Source: Parvibaculum sp. (GTDB lineage: Bacteria; Pseudomonadota; Alphaproteobacteria; Parvibaculales; Parvibaculaceae). Taken from it: DNA of 64,000 nucleotides. The stretch is taken from positions 992,001 through 1,056,000 of the forward strand of contig NZ_JAUSBV010000005.1 of the NCBI RefSeq assembly GCF_030651915.1. The letters are read 5' to 3'. Position numbers and translations under genes: made by a program. A model generated the notes under the pieces. It worked only from the letters and a program-made list of their open reading frames with translations, searched no databases and had not been told where the DNA came from. Shown here in pieces: positions 45,856 through 55,351 of the stretch. Within the stretch, counting starts at the first letter, position 1; the number at the start of each line of letters is the position of its first letter.

Positions 45856-46701
45856 ATGAGCCTTGCCGATCTGAAGCCCGTCATCGAGGCCGCTTTCGAC
45901 AATCGCGACGCCGTCAATTTCCAGACCAAGGGCGAGGTGCGCGAGGCCGTGGAGGAAGCGCTCAACGCGCTGGACAGCGGCAAGGCGCGGGTGGCCGAGA
46001 AGTTCAAGGATGAGTGGGTGGTGCATCAATGGCTCAAGAAAGCCGTGCTGCTCTCCTTCCGCCTCAACGACATGGCGCTGATTGCCGGCGGACCGGGCGA
46101 CAACACCAGCTGGTGGGACAAGGTGCCGTCGAAATTCGCCGGCTGGGGCGAGGCCGAATTCCGCAAGGCGGGGTTCCGCGCCGTGCCCGGCGCCGTGGTG
46201 CGCCGTTCGGCCTATATCGCGCCCGGCGTGGTGGTGATGCCGTCCTTCGTCAATCTCGGGGCCTATGTCGACGAGGGGACGATGGTCGATACCTGGGTGA
46301 CCGTCGGTTCCTGCGCGCAGATCGGCAAGAATTGTCACCTGTCGGGCGGTGTCGGCATTGGCGGCGTGCTGGAGCCGTTGCAGGCCAACCCGGTCATCAT
46401 CGAGGATAATTGCTTCATCGGCGCGCGCTCGGAAGTGGTCGAAGGCGTGATTGTCGGCGAGGGGGCGGTGCTCTCGATGGGCGTCTTTATTTCGGCCTCG
46501 ACCAAGATCATCGACCGGGCGACCGGCGAGGTGCATATCGGCAAGGTGCCACCCTATTCGGTGGTGGTGCCGGGTTCGCTGCCGGGCAAGGCCAATCCCG
46601 ACGGGTCGCCGGCGCCGTCGCTTTATTGCTGCGTCATCGTCAAGACGGTGGATGCGCAGACGCGGGCCAAGACCGCCATCAACGAGCTGTTGAGGGATTA
46701 G
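45856..46701 (+). CDS. dapD: Tetrahydrodipicolinate N-succinyltransferase
   Basis: A 281-aa trimeric enzyme of lysine/diaminopimelate synthesis, transferring succinyl from succinyl-CoA. The N-terminal helical domain is followed by a left-handed beta-helix of hexapeptide repeats ([41 protein letters not shown]). Length is normal. AGAGGA precedes the ATG. dapE follows after 104 bp. Confidence 0.96.
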   Translation: MSLADLKPVIEAAFDNRDAVNFQTKGEVREAVEEALNALDSGKARVAEKFKDEWVVHQWLKKAVLLSFRLNDMALIAGGPGDNTSWWDKVPSKFAGWGEAEFRKAGFRAVPGAVVRRSAYIAPGVVVMPSFVNLGAYVDEGTMVDTWVTVGSCAQIGKNCHLSGGVGIGGVLEPLQANPVIIEDNCFIGARSEVVEGVIVGEGAVLSMGVFISASTKIIDRATGEVHIGKVPPYSVVVPGSLPGKANPDGSPAPSLYCCVIVKTVDAQTRAKTAINELLRD

Positions 46702-46715
46702 ATTTTCGTTCGGTC

Positions 46716-46758
46716 GCATTTTCGACGGCGAACCGGCGTCCACTTCGCCGGAAAATGC
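46716..46758. other. Bulged 15-bp stem-loop between dapD and dapE
   Basis: GCATTTTC + CGGCGAA (46716-46732, with a 2-nt bulge) pairs with TTCGCCG + GAAAATGC (46744-46758) around an 11-nt loop. No T tract follows. It may set the dapD:dapE transcript ratio or mark a processing site. Confidence 0.5.
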
Positions 46759-46805
46759 TCCGGGTCCATTTGACGGCGCGGCGGGCGGCGGGCTACCAAA
46801 GGGGC

Positions 46806-47984
46806 ATGACCGCACCCGCCACACCCTACAAGCCGCTCGACATTGCGATCGAGCTGATCCGCTGCCCGAGCGTGACGCCGGAAGATGCCGGCGCGCTCGC
46901 CGTGCTGGAGCGCTATCTGGCGCCTCTGGGCTTTGCTTGCGAGCGGATGCGGTTTTCGGCCGAGGGCACGCCCGATATCGACAATCTCTATGCGCGGATC
47001 GGCAGCGGGCATCCCCATTTCTGCTTTGCCGGTCATACGGATGTCGTGCCGGTGGGCGAGGCTTCGGCGTGGAGCGCCGATCCGTTCGCGGCGGCGACCA
47101 GGGACGGGCGGCTTTACGGGCGCGGCGCGGTGGACATGAAGGGCTCGATCGCCAGTTTCGTCGCGGCAGCGCAGCGGGTCGTGGCCGAGGGCTTTCAGGG
47201 CTCGATCAGCCTGCTGATTACCGGCGACGAGGAAGGCCCGAGCATCAACGGCACGAAAAAGATGCTGGAGCGGCTGGCCGCGCGGGGCGAGACGATCGAT
47301 CATTGCATCGTCGGCGAACCGAGCTGCGCCGAGCGGCTCGGCGACACGATCAAGGTCGGGCGGCGCGGCAGCATCAATGGCTGGCTGACGGTGGAAGGCA
47401 CACAAGGCCATGTCGCCTATCCGCAGCTGGCCGACAATCCGGTGCCGAAGCTGCTTGAAATGCTGAGACGGCTCGACGCTCATGTGCTGGACGAGGGGAC
47501 GGACCATTTCCAGCCGTCCAATCTCGAAATCACCTCGGTCGATGTCGGCAATCCGACGACCAATCTCATTCCCGGAAGCGCGCGGGCGATGCTCAATATC
47601 CGCTTCAACGACCGGCATACCGGCGCTTCGCTGGAAGCCTGGATGCGCAGCGTCTTCGACGCGGTCGCCGCCGAGACCGGCGCGCGCTACCGTTTCAAGG
47701 CGGTGACCTCGGGCGAGGCGTTCGTCACCGCGCCCGGACCTTTTTCGGCACTGGTCGCCGAGGCCGCCCGGAAAGTGACCGGGGTGACGCCAGAACTTTC
47801 GACCACTGGCGGCACGTCCGATGCGCGCTTCATCCGCGCCTATGCGCCGGTCGTCGAGTTCGGGCTGCTCAACCAGACCATGCACAAGGCCGACGAAAAT
47901 GCCGGCATCGACGATATTGCGCGGCTTGCCGATATTTACGAAACGGTGCTGCGCGGCTATTTCGCCGGGCGGGCGGGCGCATGA
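46806..47984 (+). CDS. dapE: Succinyl-diaminopimelate desuccinylase
   Basis: A 392-aa M20-family di-zinc hydrolase. GHTDVVPVG and [11 protein letters not shown] supply the first ligands and the bridging Asp, and GDEEGP the catalytic Glu and zinc ligand. The later GTSDARFI and [11 protein letters not shown] carry the final ligand and dimer contacts. ATG 46806 begins the domain ([12 protein letters not shown]). It hydrolyses the product made downstream of DapD. Confidence 0.95.
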   Translation: MTAPATPYKPLDIAIELIRCPSVTPEDAGALAVLERYLAPLGFACERMRFSAEGTPDIDNLYARIGSGHPHFCFAGHTDVVPVGEASAWSADPFAAATRDGRLYGRGAVDMKGSIASFVAAAQRVVAEGFQGSISLLITGDEEGPSINGTKKMLERLAARGETIDHCIVGEPSCAERLGDTIKVGRRGSINGWLTVEGTQGHVAYPQLADNPVPKLLEMLRRLDAHVLDEGTDHFQPSNLEITSVDVGNPTTNLIPGSARAMLNIRFNDRHTGASLEAWMRSVFDAVAAETGARYRFKAVTSGEAFVTAPGPFSALVAEAARKVTGVTPELSTTGGTSDARFIRAYAPVVEFGLLNQTMHKADENAGIDDIARLADIYETVLRGYFAGRAGA

Positions 47985-48586
47985 CCAGCGTCAATGAAGT
48001 CACCAGCGGATTGACCGGCGCCTGGCGGATCGTCAAGCGCGAGGAGAGCGCGCGCGAATGTTTCGACCTGTCGGCCGACGGCGCGTTGCGTTCGTTTACG
48101 GGCCTGGTGCTTTCGGTTCCGATCCTCTTCCTCACCGCCGCCGCCTTGTGGCAGATCGCGCAGGAAGAACTCGACATCACCTTCGAGATTTCCTTCGGTG
48201 CCTTCCTTGCCGTCGAAGTCGCGAGCACGCTGATCTACTGGGCGTTGTTTCTGCTTGCGATGCTGCGGATTGCGCGGGTGCTCGGCCTCGGCGCCAACTA
48301 CACCGCCTATCTGATCACCTATAACTGGGGCATGCTGCTGACCTCGGCCGCTTTCGCGCTGCCGCTGATCCCCTATTCGCTGGGCCTGTTGCCGGCCGGC
48401 GGGGCGATGCTGCTGTCGCTGCCGGCGCTGGGGCTGCTTGGCTGGTATCGCTGGCAGATCGCGCGCACCGTGCTTGGCGTCGAAGCGGGGCCGGCGGCGG
48501 CGATCCTGATTTTCGATCTCCTGCTGAGCTTCAGCATCGACCAGTTGCTGGCAACGCTGTTTCTGACCGGCGGAGGCCTATCCTGA
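47981..48586 (+). CDS. Integral membrane protein of unknown function
   Basis: A 201-aa protein with about five hydrophobic segments (from [20 protein letters not shown] to [21 protein letters not shown]) and an N-terminal cytosolic tail. I do not recognise the family. Its ATG overlaps the dapE stop by 4 bp, and its TGA overlaps the proposed murI start, so it is translated between two cell-wall precursor genes. A role in envelope biogenesis is only suggested by position. Confidence 0.7.
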   Translation: MTSVNEVTSGLTGAWRIVKREESARECFDLSADGALRSFTGLVLSVPILFLTAAALWQIAQEELDITFEISFGAFLAVEVASTLIYWALFLLAMLRIARVLGLGANYTAYLITYNWGMLLTSAAFALPLIPYSLGLLPAGGAMLLSLPALGLLGWYRWQIARTVLGVEAGPAAAILIFDLLLSFSIDQLLATLFLTGGGLS

Positions 48587-49407
48587 GCGACAATCGTCCG
48601 ATCGGGGTTTTCGACAGCGGCATTGGCGGCATCACGGTGCTGAAGGCGCTGCGGGCGCGGCTGCCGCATGAAGACCTCGTCTATCTCGGCGATACGGCGC
48701 GGCTGCCCTATGGCACCAAGAGCGCCGAGACGGTGACGGCTTATGCGACGCAGGCGACGCGCTATCTGATGCGGCACGATATCAAGATGGCCGTGATCGC
48801 CTGCAACACGGCGGCGTCGGTTGCGCTCGAACCGCTGGCCGCGGCGCTGGCGCCGCTGCCGGTCGTGGGCGTGGTGGGACCGGGCGCGGAGGCCGGCGTC
48901 AAGGCGTCGAAAAGCGGCCGCATCGGCGTGCTGGCGACCGAAGCAACGGTGCGCGGCGGCGCCTATGTGCGCGCCATTCATGCGCTCGACCCGGCGGCGG
49001 TGGTGACGCAAGCCCCGTGCGGACTGTTCGTGACGCTGGCCGAAGAAGGCTGGGTAAAGGGCGATGTCGCCGAAGCGGCGGCGCGGCGCTATCTGGCGCC
49101 GCTGTTCAAGGGACGCAACGCGCCCGACACGCTGGTGCTGGGCTGCACGCATTTTCCGGTGCTGGCGCGCGTCATCGGCAAGGTGGCGGGAAAGAACGTC
49201 AAACTGGTCGACAGCGCCGCGACGACGGCCCGCTTCGTCGAGCGGGAACTTGCCGCGAAGGGCATGGCCGCCAAACGGCGCGGCAAGGGCAAGACGCGCT
49301 TCATGGCAACCGACAGCCCGGAACGCTTTGCGCGGGTCGGCGGGATTTTCTTCGGCGAGGAAATTCGCGCGAAAGATGTCGAGCTGGTGGATATAAGGCC
49401 GGACTGA
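48583..49407 (+). CDS. murI: Glutamate racemase, apparent CTG start
   Basis: A 274-aa cofactor-independent racemase making D-glutamate for peptidoglycan. Catalytic Cys residues are in AVIACNTAAS and VLGCTHFPV. The essential N-terminal VFDSGIGG with the catalytic Asp lies upstream of the first GTG in frame (48637), so translation must begin earlier. No ATG, GTG or TTG is available there. A CTG at 48583, overlapping the previous TGA (CTGA) and 6 bp after GGAGG (48572-48576), gives the normal N-terminus [12 protein letters not shown]. The start is either truly CTG or a sequence error. Confidence 0.9.
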   Translation: MSDNRPIGVFDSGIGGITVLKALRARLPHEDLVYLGDTARLPYGTKSAETVTAYATQATRYLMRHDIKMAVIACNTAASVALEPLAAALAPLPVVGVVGPGAEAGVKASKSGRIGVLATEATVRGGAYVRAIHALDPAAVVTQAPCGLFVTLAEEGWVKGDVAEAAARRYLAPLFKGRNAPDTLVLGCTHFPVLARVIGKVAGKNVKLVDSAATTARFVERELAAKGMAAKRRGKGKTRFMATDSPERFARVGGIFFGEEIRAKDVELVDIRPD

Positions 49408-49424
49408 GAAGACCCCTCACCCAA

Positions 49425-49447
49425 CCCTCTCCCCGGAGGGGAGAGGG
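49425..49447. terminator. Bidirectional terminator-like hairpin between murI and truA
   Basis: CCCTCTCCCC (49425-49434) pairs perfectly with GGGGAGAGGG (49438-49447). It is the core hairpin of repeat module A, here reduced to a short remnant starting CCCCTCACCC at 49413. It touches the truA stop. Confidence 0.6.
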
Positions 49448-50188
49448 CTAGTTGTAATCGACCTGCAGCAGATAGAGCCCGTCGGGCGGGGCGACCGGCC
49501 CGCAGGCGGCGCGGTCCTTCGCGGCCAGCGCCCTGGCGACGTCGCGCGCTGTCCATTTTCCCTCGCCGACCATTTTCAGCGTGCCGACAAAGGAGCGCAC
49601 CTGATTGTGCAGGAAGGAACGGGCGCGGCAGACAATCTCGATTTCCTCGGCGTAGCGCGACACCGAAATCTCGTCGACGGTTTTCACCGGCGACTTCGCC
49701 TGGCATTGCACCGAACGGAAGGTGGTGAAGTCGTGATGGCCGACCAGGGCTTGCGCCGCTGCATGCATCGCTTCGGCGTCGAGCGGCTTGTGCACCAGCC
49801 AGGCCTGACCGCGATCGAGCGTCAAGGGCGCGCGGCGATTGACGATGCGGTACATGTAATGGCGCTTCACGGCCGAGAACCGCGCCTCGAAACTATCCGG
49901 CACCGGCACGGCTTCGACGATCGCCACCGGATGCGGGCGCATATGGGCGTTGACGGCGTCGCGCAGCGTGTCGGGCGCGACGGGCGTTTCAAGATCGACA
50001 TGCGCGACCTGACCCAGCGCATGGACGCCGGCATCGGTGCGGCCGGCGCCATGGACCTTCACATCGGCGCCGCAAAAACCCTTGATGCCCGCTTCCAGCA
50101 CATGCTGGACCGACAGACCGTTGGTCTGCGCCTGCCAGCCGACGAAGGGCGAACCGTCATATTCGATGGTGAGTTTGTAGCGGGGCAT
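49448..50188 (-). CDS. truA: tRNA pseudouridine synthase A
   Basis: A 246-aa enzyme making pseudouridine at positions 38-40 of the anticodon arm. The catalytic Asp is in [31 protein letters not shown] is the second conserved motif. The start at 50188 gives the standard [13 protein letters not shown]-terminus and overlaps the fmt stop by one base. Confidence 0.95.
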   Translation of the reverse strand: MPRYKLTIEYDGSPFVGWQAQTNGLSVQHVLEAGIKGFCGADVKVHGAGRTDAGVHALGQVAHVDLETPVAPDTLRDAVNAHMRPHPVAIVEAVPVPDSFEARFSAVKRHYMYRIVNRRAPLTLDRGQAWLVHKPLDAEAMHAAAQALVGHHDFTTFRSVQCQAKSPVKTVDEISVSRYAEEIEIVCRARSFLHNQVRSFVGTLKMVGEGKWTARDVARALAAKDRAACGPVAPPDGLYLLQVDYN

Positions 50189-51129
50189 CAGGCGAGGCTC
50201 TCGCCGGCGCTCAGTGGAAAGCCGCGCAGGAATTCGCGGGCGCCGACAGGCGACTTGCCGGCGCGCTGCAGTTCCGAGATTTCGAGCGCCCCTTCCCCGC
50301 AAGCCACGACGATCGTGTCGGCGGCGGCGAGAACCTCGCCGGGTTTGCCCGAATTGTCGAGCGGACGGGCGCGGCGAATTTTCACACGAACGGTCTCATT
50401 GCCGCGGGCGATTTCGAAGAATGCGCCGGGTGCCGGCGTCAATCCGCGGATATGGGCGTCGAGGTCGCCCGCGGGACGCGACCAGTCGATGCGGGCTTCG
50501 GCCTTGCCGATCTTCGCCGCATAGGTGACTCCGGTTTCGGGCTGCGGCGCCGCTTCGAGCGCGCCGCGCGACAGCGCCGCCAGCGCCCGCAGCATCAGCG
50601 ATGCGCCGATATGGGAGAGCCTGTCATGCAGGCTGCCCGAGGTGTCGTCGGCGGCGATCGCCACGCGTTCGGCCAGCAGCACGGGGCCGGTGTCGAGACC
50701 CTGTTCCATCTGCATGATCATGACGCCGGTTTCGGTATCGCCGGCCATGATGGCGCGCTGAATGGGTGCGGCGCCGCGCCAGCGCGGCAAGAGCGAGGCA
50801 TGGAGATTGAGACAGCCCATGCGCGGTGCATCGAGCACCGGTTTGGGCAGGATCAGGCCATAGGCGACGACCACCGCGACGTCGAGATCGAGCGCGGCAA
50901 AGGCCTGTTGCTCGGCTTCGCCTTTCAGCGAGGCAGGGGTGAAAACGGGAAGGCTGTGTTCTGCGGCGAAGCGGTGCACCGGCGACAATTGTTCGGCCAG
51001 CCCACGGCCGGCCTTGCGCGGCGGCTGCGAATAAACGGCAACGACTTCATGACCGGCACCGAGAATTTCGGCCAGGACCGGCACCGAGAATTCGGGCGTG
51101 CCCATGAAAGCAAGGCGCAATCTATCCAT
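50188..51129 (-). CDS. fmt: Methionyl-tRNA formyltransferase
   Basis: A 313-aa enzyme formylating initiator Met-tRNA. N-terminal [14 protein letters not shown], the folate site [21 protein letters not shown] with catalytic Asn and His, and a C-terminal OB-like tRNA-binding domain are present. It sits between def and truA in a leftward def-fmt-truA operon. Confidence 0.96.
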   Translation of the reverse strand: MDRLRLAFMGTPEFSVPVLAEILGAGHEVVAVYSQPPRKAGRGLAEQLSPVHRFAAEHSLPVFTPASLKGEAEQQAFAALDLDVAVVVAYGLILPKPVLDAPRMGCLNLHASLLPRWRGAAPIQRAIMAGDTETGVMIMQMEQGLDTGPVLLAERVAIAADDTSGSLHDRLSHIGASLMLRALAALSRGALEAAPQPETGVTYAAKIGKAEARIDWSRPAGDLDAHIRGLTPAPGAFFEIARGNETVRVKIRRARPLDNSGKPGEVLAAADTIVVACGEGALEISELQRAGKSPVGAREFLRGFPLSAGESLA

Positions 51130-51134
51130 TGCCT

Positions 51135-51176
51135 GCCTCCGGCGGGCGGGGCGTTCTCCGCCTCCGGCGGGCGGGG
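51135..51176. repeat. Two direct copies of GCCTCCGGCGGGCGGGG
   Basis: The 17-bp unit occurs at 51135-51151 and 51160-51176, filling the 48-bp gap between def and fmt. It is probably a slipped duplication. Confidence 0.7.
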
Positions 51177-51177
51177 C

Positions 51178-51702
51178 TCAAGCCGGTTCCTTTTCCTGAA
51201 GCTTCTTCTGCTTGATCAGCTTCTTCAGCATCATCGAGCGCTTGACGCGCGAGAGGTGGTCGATGAAGAGGACGCCCTTCAGATGATCCATCTCGTGCTG
51301 AAGGCAGGTGGCGAGAAGATCGTCGCAGTCCTCCTCGCGGATTTCGCCCTGATAGTCGAGATAGCGCACGCGGCAACGCGCGGGGCGCTCGACCTCTTCG
51401 TACATGTCGGGAACCGAGAGACAACCCTCCTCGTAGATGGCGGTGTCGTCCGACGCCCAGCGGATCTCCGGATTGACGAAATAGCGCGGCGCGGGCGGCT
51501 CGCCGTCACGCGCCAGATCGATGACGATCACCTGTTTCGGGACGCCGACCTGAACGGCGGCCAGACCGATGCCCGGCGCGGCATACATCGTCTCCAGCAT
51601 GTCGTCCATCAGCGCGCGCAAGCCGTCGTCGACCCTGTCGACGGGCTTGGAGATCTCTTTCAGACGCGGATCGGGCGCGGTGATGATTTCGCGTATCGCC
51701 AT
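51178..51702 (-). CDS. def: Peptide deformylase
   Basis: A 174-aa metalloenzyme removing the N-formyl group. All three motifs are intact: [17 protein letters not shown] (Cys ligand) and QHEMDHLKG (two His ligands and Glu). The C-terminus has a Lys-rich tail ([15 protein letters not shown]). Start at 51702 ([14 protein letters not shown]). Confidence 0.96.
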   Translation of the reverse strand: MAIREIITAPDPRLKEISKPVDRVDDGLRALMDDMLETMYAAPGIGLAAVQVGVPKQVIVIDLARDGEPPAPRYFVNPEIRWASDDTAIYEEGCLSVPDMYEEVERPARCRVRYLDYQGEIREEDCDDLLATCLQHEMDHLKGVLFIDHLSRVKRSMMLKKLIKQKKLQEKEPA

Positions 51703-51826
51703 GGGCCCTGAGATAAGCCCCCGGCGCATTTCGGTCAAGGCAGATGGGCCGAGCGAGACGGACGGAACCCCCAAATTCCGGCGCTTTCCGGCCGTTCTCC
51801 AACCGCGCGAAGGAACGGGAATCGGC

Positions 51827-51832
51827 TATAGT
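51827..51832 (+). promoter_or_regulatory. Candidate -10 box of rmuC (TATAGT)
   Basis: TATAGT lies 20 bp before the rmuC ATG, between def and rmuC start codons. No convincing -35 is seen. Confidence 0.35.
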
Positions 51833-51851
51833 CCGGCGTTGGAGGCGGTAC

Positions 51852-52946
51852 ATGGATCAAATGATTGTCATACTGGCGGTTGCCGCGGCGGCGCTGGCCG
51901 TGGGCGCCGTGCTGGCGCTGATGCTGCGCGGGCGCGGTGGCGGGAACGAGGCGGTGGCGGCGCTTGCCCGGCAGCAGGCGGAGCTTGTGGGGCGGCTTTC
52001 GGCCATGGCCGAAACGCAGGCGCAGACGCGAACCGAACTGACGGCGACGATCAACGAACGGCTCGACATGGTGAGCCAGCGCATGGGGCAGAGCCTGGAG
52101 GCAACGGCGCAGAAGACCGCCGAGACGCTCGGTACGCTGACAACGCGGCTTTCGGTGATCGACGAAGCGCAGAAAAACATCACCGAGCTTTCGAGCCAGG
52201 TGGTGGGACTGCAGGACATTCTGGCCAACCGGCAGGCGCGCGGCGCCTTCGGCGAGGTGCAGCTCAACGACATCGTCAGCAATGCGCTGCCGCCGTCGGC
52301 CTACAGTTTCCAGACGACACTTGGCAACGGGACGCGGGCCGACTGCCTGATCATCCTGCCCAACCCGCCGGGGCCTATCGCCATCGATGCGAAATTTCCC
52401 CTCGATGCCTACCACCTGCTTCGAAATGCCAAGGACGAGGCGGAGCGCGTCATTGCCGTGCGGCAATTTCGCGGCGACCTCAATCGCCATGTAGCGGCGA
52501 TCGCCGAAAAATATATCGTGCCCGGCGAGACGGCCGAATCGGCCTTGATGTTTTTGCCGTCAGAAGCGGTTTATGCCGAACTCCATGCCAACTTCCCGGA
52601 TGTGCTGACCAAGAGCTATCAGGCGCGGGTGTGGATCGTTTCGCCGACGACGCTGATGGCGACGCTCAATACGGTGCGCGCCGTGCTGAAAGACGTCGAA
52701 ATGCGCAAGCAGGCCGGCGTCATCCAGAAATATGTGGCGCTGCTGCTGGGCGATGTCGGCCGGCTCGGCGACCGGGTCGGCAATCTTGAGCGGCATTTTC
52801 AGCAAGCGGAGAAAGATATCGGCGAGATTCGCAAATCGGCCGATGCCATTACCAGCCGCGGCGAGAAGATCGAGGCGGTGGAAATGGGCGAGGAAGATGC
52901 CGCGGACGCCCTGCCCGTCGCCTCGCGCGATCTGCTCGAAGGCTGA
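51852..52946 (+). CDS. rmuC: RmuC-family DNA recombination protein
   Basis: A 364-aa protein. One N-terminal membrane helix (about 4-22) is followed by a coiled coil (about 30-115) and a C-terminal nuclease-like domain with GAFGEVQLNDIV, IAIDAKFPLDAY and VWIVSPTTLMATLNTV. RmuC limits inversions at short repeats; IDAKFP is the PD-(D/E)XK-like core. GGAGG is 6 bp before ATG 51852. Confidence 0.9.
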   Translation: MDQMIVILAVAAAALAVGAVLALMLRGRGGGNEAVAALARQQAELVGRLSAMAETQAQTRTELTATINERLDMVSQRMGQSLEATAQKTAETLGTLTTRLSVIDEAQKNITELSSQVVGLQDILANRQARGAFGEVQLNDIVSNALPPSAYSFQTTLGNGTRADCLIILPNPPGPIAIDAKFPLDAYHLLRNAKDEAERVIAVRQFRGDLNRHVAAIAEKYIVPGETAESALMFLPSEAVYAELHANFPDVLTKSYQARVWIVSPTTLMATLNTVRAVLKDVEMRKQAGVIQKYVALLLGDVGRLGDRVGNLERHFQQAEKDIGEIRKSADAITSRGEKIEAVEMGEEDAADALPVASRDLLEG

Positions 52947-53072
52947 GCAAAGCCGCTCCGGTTCCGTTCAATCGAGCCTGTTTTTTGCAGCGACAGCCTG
53001 AATTTCTTTGCTAGGCTCGCAGCGGACAGGGACGCCCTTGGGGGGCGCCAATCGGGGCAAGGGGAACGGGCG

Positions 53073-54419
53073 ATGCTGGCCGTCAACGATTTCGTCAACG
53101 AGCTGAACAACATTCTCTGGGGCTGGCCGATGCTGGTCGCGCTGGCGGCGACGGGCGTGTTTCTGACCATCGGCTTGCGCTTCATGCCGTGGCGGAAGCT
53201 GCCCGAAGGACTGAAACTCTCGGTGCAACCCTCGAAAGGCGCCGGCGACATCTCGCCCTTCCAGGCCTTGATGACGGCACTGGCAGCCACCGTCGGTACC
53301 GGCAACATCGCCGGCGTTGCAACGGCGATCTATTTCGGCGGACCGGGCGCGTTGTTCTACATGTGGGTGATCGCGCTGGTCGGCATGGCGACCAAATATA
53401 CCGAGGCGGTGCTGGCGGTCGCTTATCGCGAAGTCGACGAGCTCGGCAATCATGTCGGCGGGCCGATGTATTACATCAAGAACGGCGTCGGCGCGAAGTT
53501 CCCGACCCTGGCGCTGGTGCTGGCGCCGGCCTTTGCGGTCTTCACGGCGCTTGCCGGCTTCGGTATCGGCAACGGGGTGCAGGCTCATTCGGTGGCCAGC
53601 GCGCTGCAATCGAATTTCGGCGTGCCTGAAATCGTTTCGGGTCTCGTGATGATGGTGGCGGTGGGGCTGGTGCTGATCGGCGGTATCCGCCGGATCGGCG
53701 AAGTGGCGAGCGCGCTGGTGCCGACAATGATCGTCGTCTATATCGGCGGCGCCGTCATTGTGCTCGCGATCAACTATGAAGCCATTCCGGCAGCACTCGG
53801 CCTCGTCTTCTATCACGCCTTCACACCGACGGCGGCCGAAGGCGGGTTTATCGGTGCGACCGTGATGCTCGCCATTCGCTGGGGTTTTGCGCGCGGCATC
53901 TTCTCCAACGAAGCGGGCCTCGGCAGCGCGGCGATCGCGCATGCGGCGGCCAAGACCGACGATCCGATCCAGCAAGGGTTGGTCGGTATGGTTGGCGTCT
54001 TCATCGATACGTTGATCGTCTGCACCCTGACGGGCCTCGTCATCATCACCTCGGGGCTCTGGACCAGCGGCGTCAACGGCGCGGCGCTGACCAGCGCTGC
54101 CTTCGGCGCGTCCTTGCCCTGGGGCGGCGCGCTGGTTGCCATATCGCTGGCGCTCTTTGCCTTCACGACGCTGCTCGGCTGGAGCTATTACGGCGAACGG
54201 GCCGTCGAGTTCCTGTTCGGTGTCAAGGCGATCTGGCCCTATCGCATCGTCTGGGTGCTGGCGATCCCGGTCGGTGCGATGACCAGCCTCGATCTCGTCT
54301 GGAACATGGCCGATGCGCTGAACGCGATGATGGCGCTGCCGAACCTGATCGCGCTGTTCATCCTGGCGCCCGCCGTCTTCACGATGACGCGCAACTACTG
54401 GGCGAAGGACAAGAGCTAG
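53073..54419 (+). CDS. Alanine/glycine:cation symporter (AGCS)
   Basis: A 448-aa sodium-coupled amino acid permease with about ten helices. Family motifs include ALAATVGTGNIAGVATAIYFGGPGA-type residues after ISPFQAL, GGPMYYIKNGVG, and WGFARGIFSNEAGLGSAAIAHAA. It probably imports alanine or glycine. Monocistronic, convergent with recR (9-bp gap). Confidence 0.92.
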   Translation: MLAVNDFVNELNNILWGWPMLVALAATGVFLTIGLRFMPWRKLPEGLKLSVQPSKGAGDISPFQALMTALAATVGTGNIAGVATAIYFGGPGALFYMWVIALVGMATKYTEAVLAVAYREVDELGNHVGGPMYYIKNGVGAKFPTLALVLAPAFAVFTALAGFGIGNGVQAHSVASALQSNFGVPEIVSGLVMMVAVGLVLIGGIRRIGEVASALVPTMIVVYIGGAVIVLAINYEAIPAALGLVFYHAFTPTAAEGGFIGATVMLAIRWGFARGIFSNEAGLGSAAIAHAAAKTDDPIQQGLVGMVGVFIDTLIVCTLTGLVIITSGLWTSGVNGAALTSAAFGASLPWGGALVAISLALFAFTTLLGWSYYGERAVEFLFGVKAIWPYRIVWVLAIPVGAMTSLDLVWNMADALNAMMALPNLIALFILAPAVFTMTRNYWAKDKS

Positions 54420-54428
54420 CGCCCGTTC

Positions 54429-55028
54429 TCAGAACGGCCGGCGCGATTTCATGGCGGCGGCCAGCGTGCCGTCGTCGAGATAATCGAGTTCGCCGCCAAC
54501 CGGCACGCCATGTGCAAGGCGGGTGACCGAAATGCCGAGGCCCGAAACGCGGTCGGTGATGTAATGCGCCGTTGTCTGGCCGTCGACGGTGGCGTTCATG
54601 GCGAGGATCACTTCGTTGATCTCGCCGTCACCCAGTCGCTCGACCAGTTTGCCGATGTTGAGATCGTCGGGGCCGACGCCGTCGAGGGCCGAGAGGACAC
54701 CGCCCAGCACATGGTAGCGGCCCTTGTGGGCGCCGGCGCGCTCCAGTGCCCAGAGATCGCCGACCTCTTCGACCACGCAGAGCCCATGCGGATCGCGTGT
54801 GGCGTCGGTGCAGATGGCGCAGGGGTCTTGCGTGTCGACATTGCCGCAGGCCGAGCAGATGCGTGCCTTCGCCGCCGCATCGGCCATGGCGTCGGCGAGC
54901 GGCGAGAGGAGCGTCTCCTTTTTCTTGATGAGTTGCAGCACCGCGCGCCGCGCCGAGCGCGGGCCGAGACCCGGCAGCTTCGACATCAATGCAATCAGCC
55001 GTTCGATCTCGGGGCCGGTGACCGCCAT
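54429..55028 (-). CDS. recR: Recombination mediator RecR
   Basis: A 199-aa RecF-pathway protein. N-terminal HhH ([18 protein letters not shown]), a four-Cys zinc finger ([16 protein letters not shown]), a Toprim domain ([17 protein letters not shown]) and a C-terminal [12 protein letters not shown] segment are present. Third gene of dnaX-ybaB-recR. Confidence 0.96.
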   Translation of the reverse strand: MAVTGPEIERLIALMSKLPGLGPRSARRAVLQLIKKKETLLSPLADAMADAAAKARICSACGNVDTQDPCAICTDATRDPHGLCVVEEVGDLWALERAGAHKGRYHVLGGVLSALDGVGPDDLNIGKLVERLGDGEINEVILAMNATVDGQTTAHYITDRVSGLGISVTRLAHGVPVGGELDYLDDGTLAAAMKSRRPF

Positions 55029-55033
55029 CGCGT

Positions 55034-55351
55034 TCAGAGCCCGAAGCCGGGCGGGATCGGCAATCCGCCAGCGACCGATTTCATTTTCTCGGCGGCCAGC
55101 GCCTCGGCCTTGTGCCGGGCGTCGGCCGCGGCGGCAACGAGGAGATCTTCCAGGATTTCGCGTTCATCCGCCTTCATCAGGGCCGGATCGATCGAAACTC
55201 TCTTTACCGCGCCCTTGCCCGACATGACGATGGCGACCAGACCGCCGCCGGCACGGCCTTCGACCTCAGCGGCTTCAAGTTCGGTCTGCATCGATTCCAT
55301 GCGGCCCTGAAGCTGCTGGGCCTGTTTCATGATGTCGGCGAGGTTTTTCAC
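55034..55351 (-). CDS. ybaB: YbaB/EbfC nucleoid-associated protein
   Basis: A 105-aa DNA-binding protein of the YbaB/EbfC family, with an N-terminal helix ([19 protein letters not shown]) and a [22 protein letters not shown] strand pair. The GTG start overlaps the dnaX stop by 4 bp. Confidence 0.95.
   Translation of the reverse strand: MKNLADIMKQAQQLQGRMESMQTELEAAEVEGRAGGGLVAIVMSGKGAVKRVSIDPALMKADEREILEDLLVAAAADARHKAEALAAEKMKSVAGGLPIPPGFGL

Noticed and set aside
44416-46824. 802-codon open frame on the minus strand
   Set aside because: It runs opposite to the TipF-like gene and dapD; composition is typical of a GC-rich antisense frame.
52947-53072. Glycine or other riboswitch upstream of the alanine/glycine symporter
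   Set aside because: No recognisable aptamer core could be found in the 126-bp leader.
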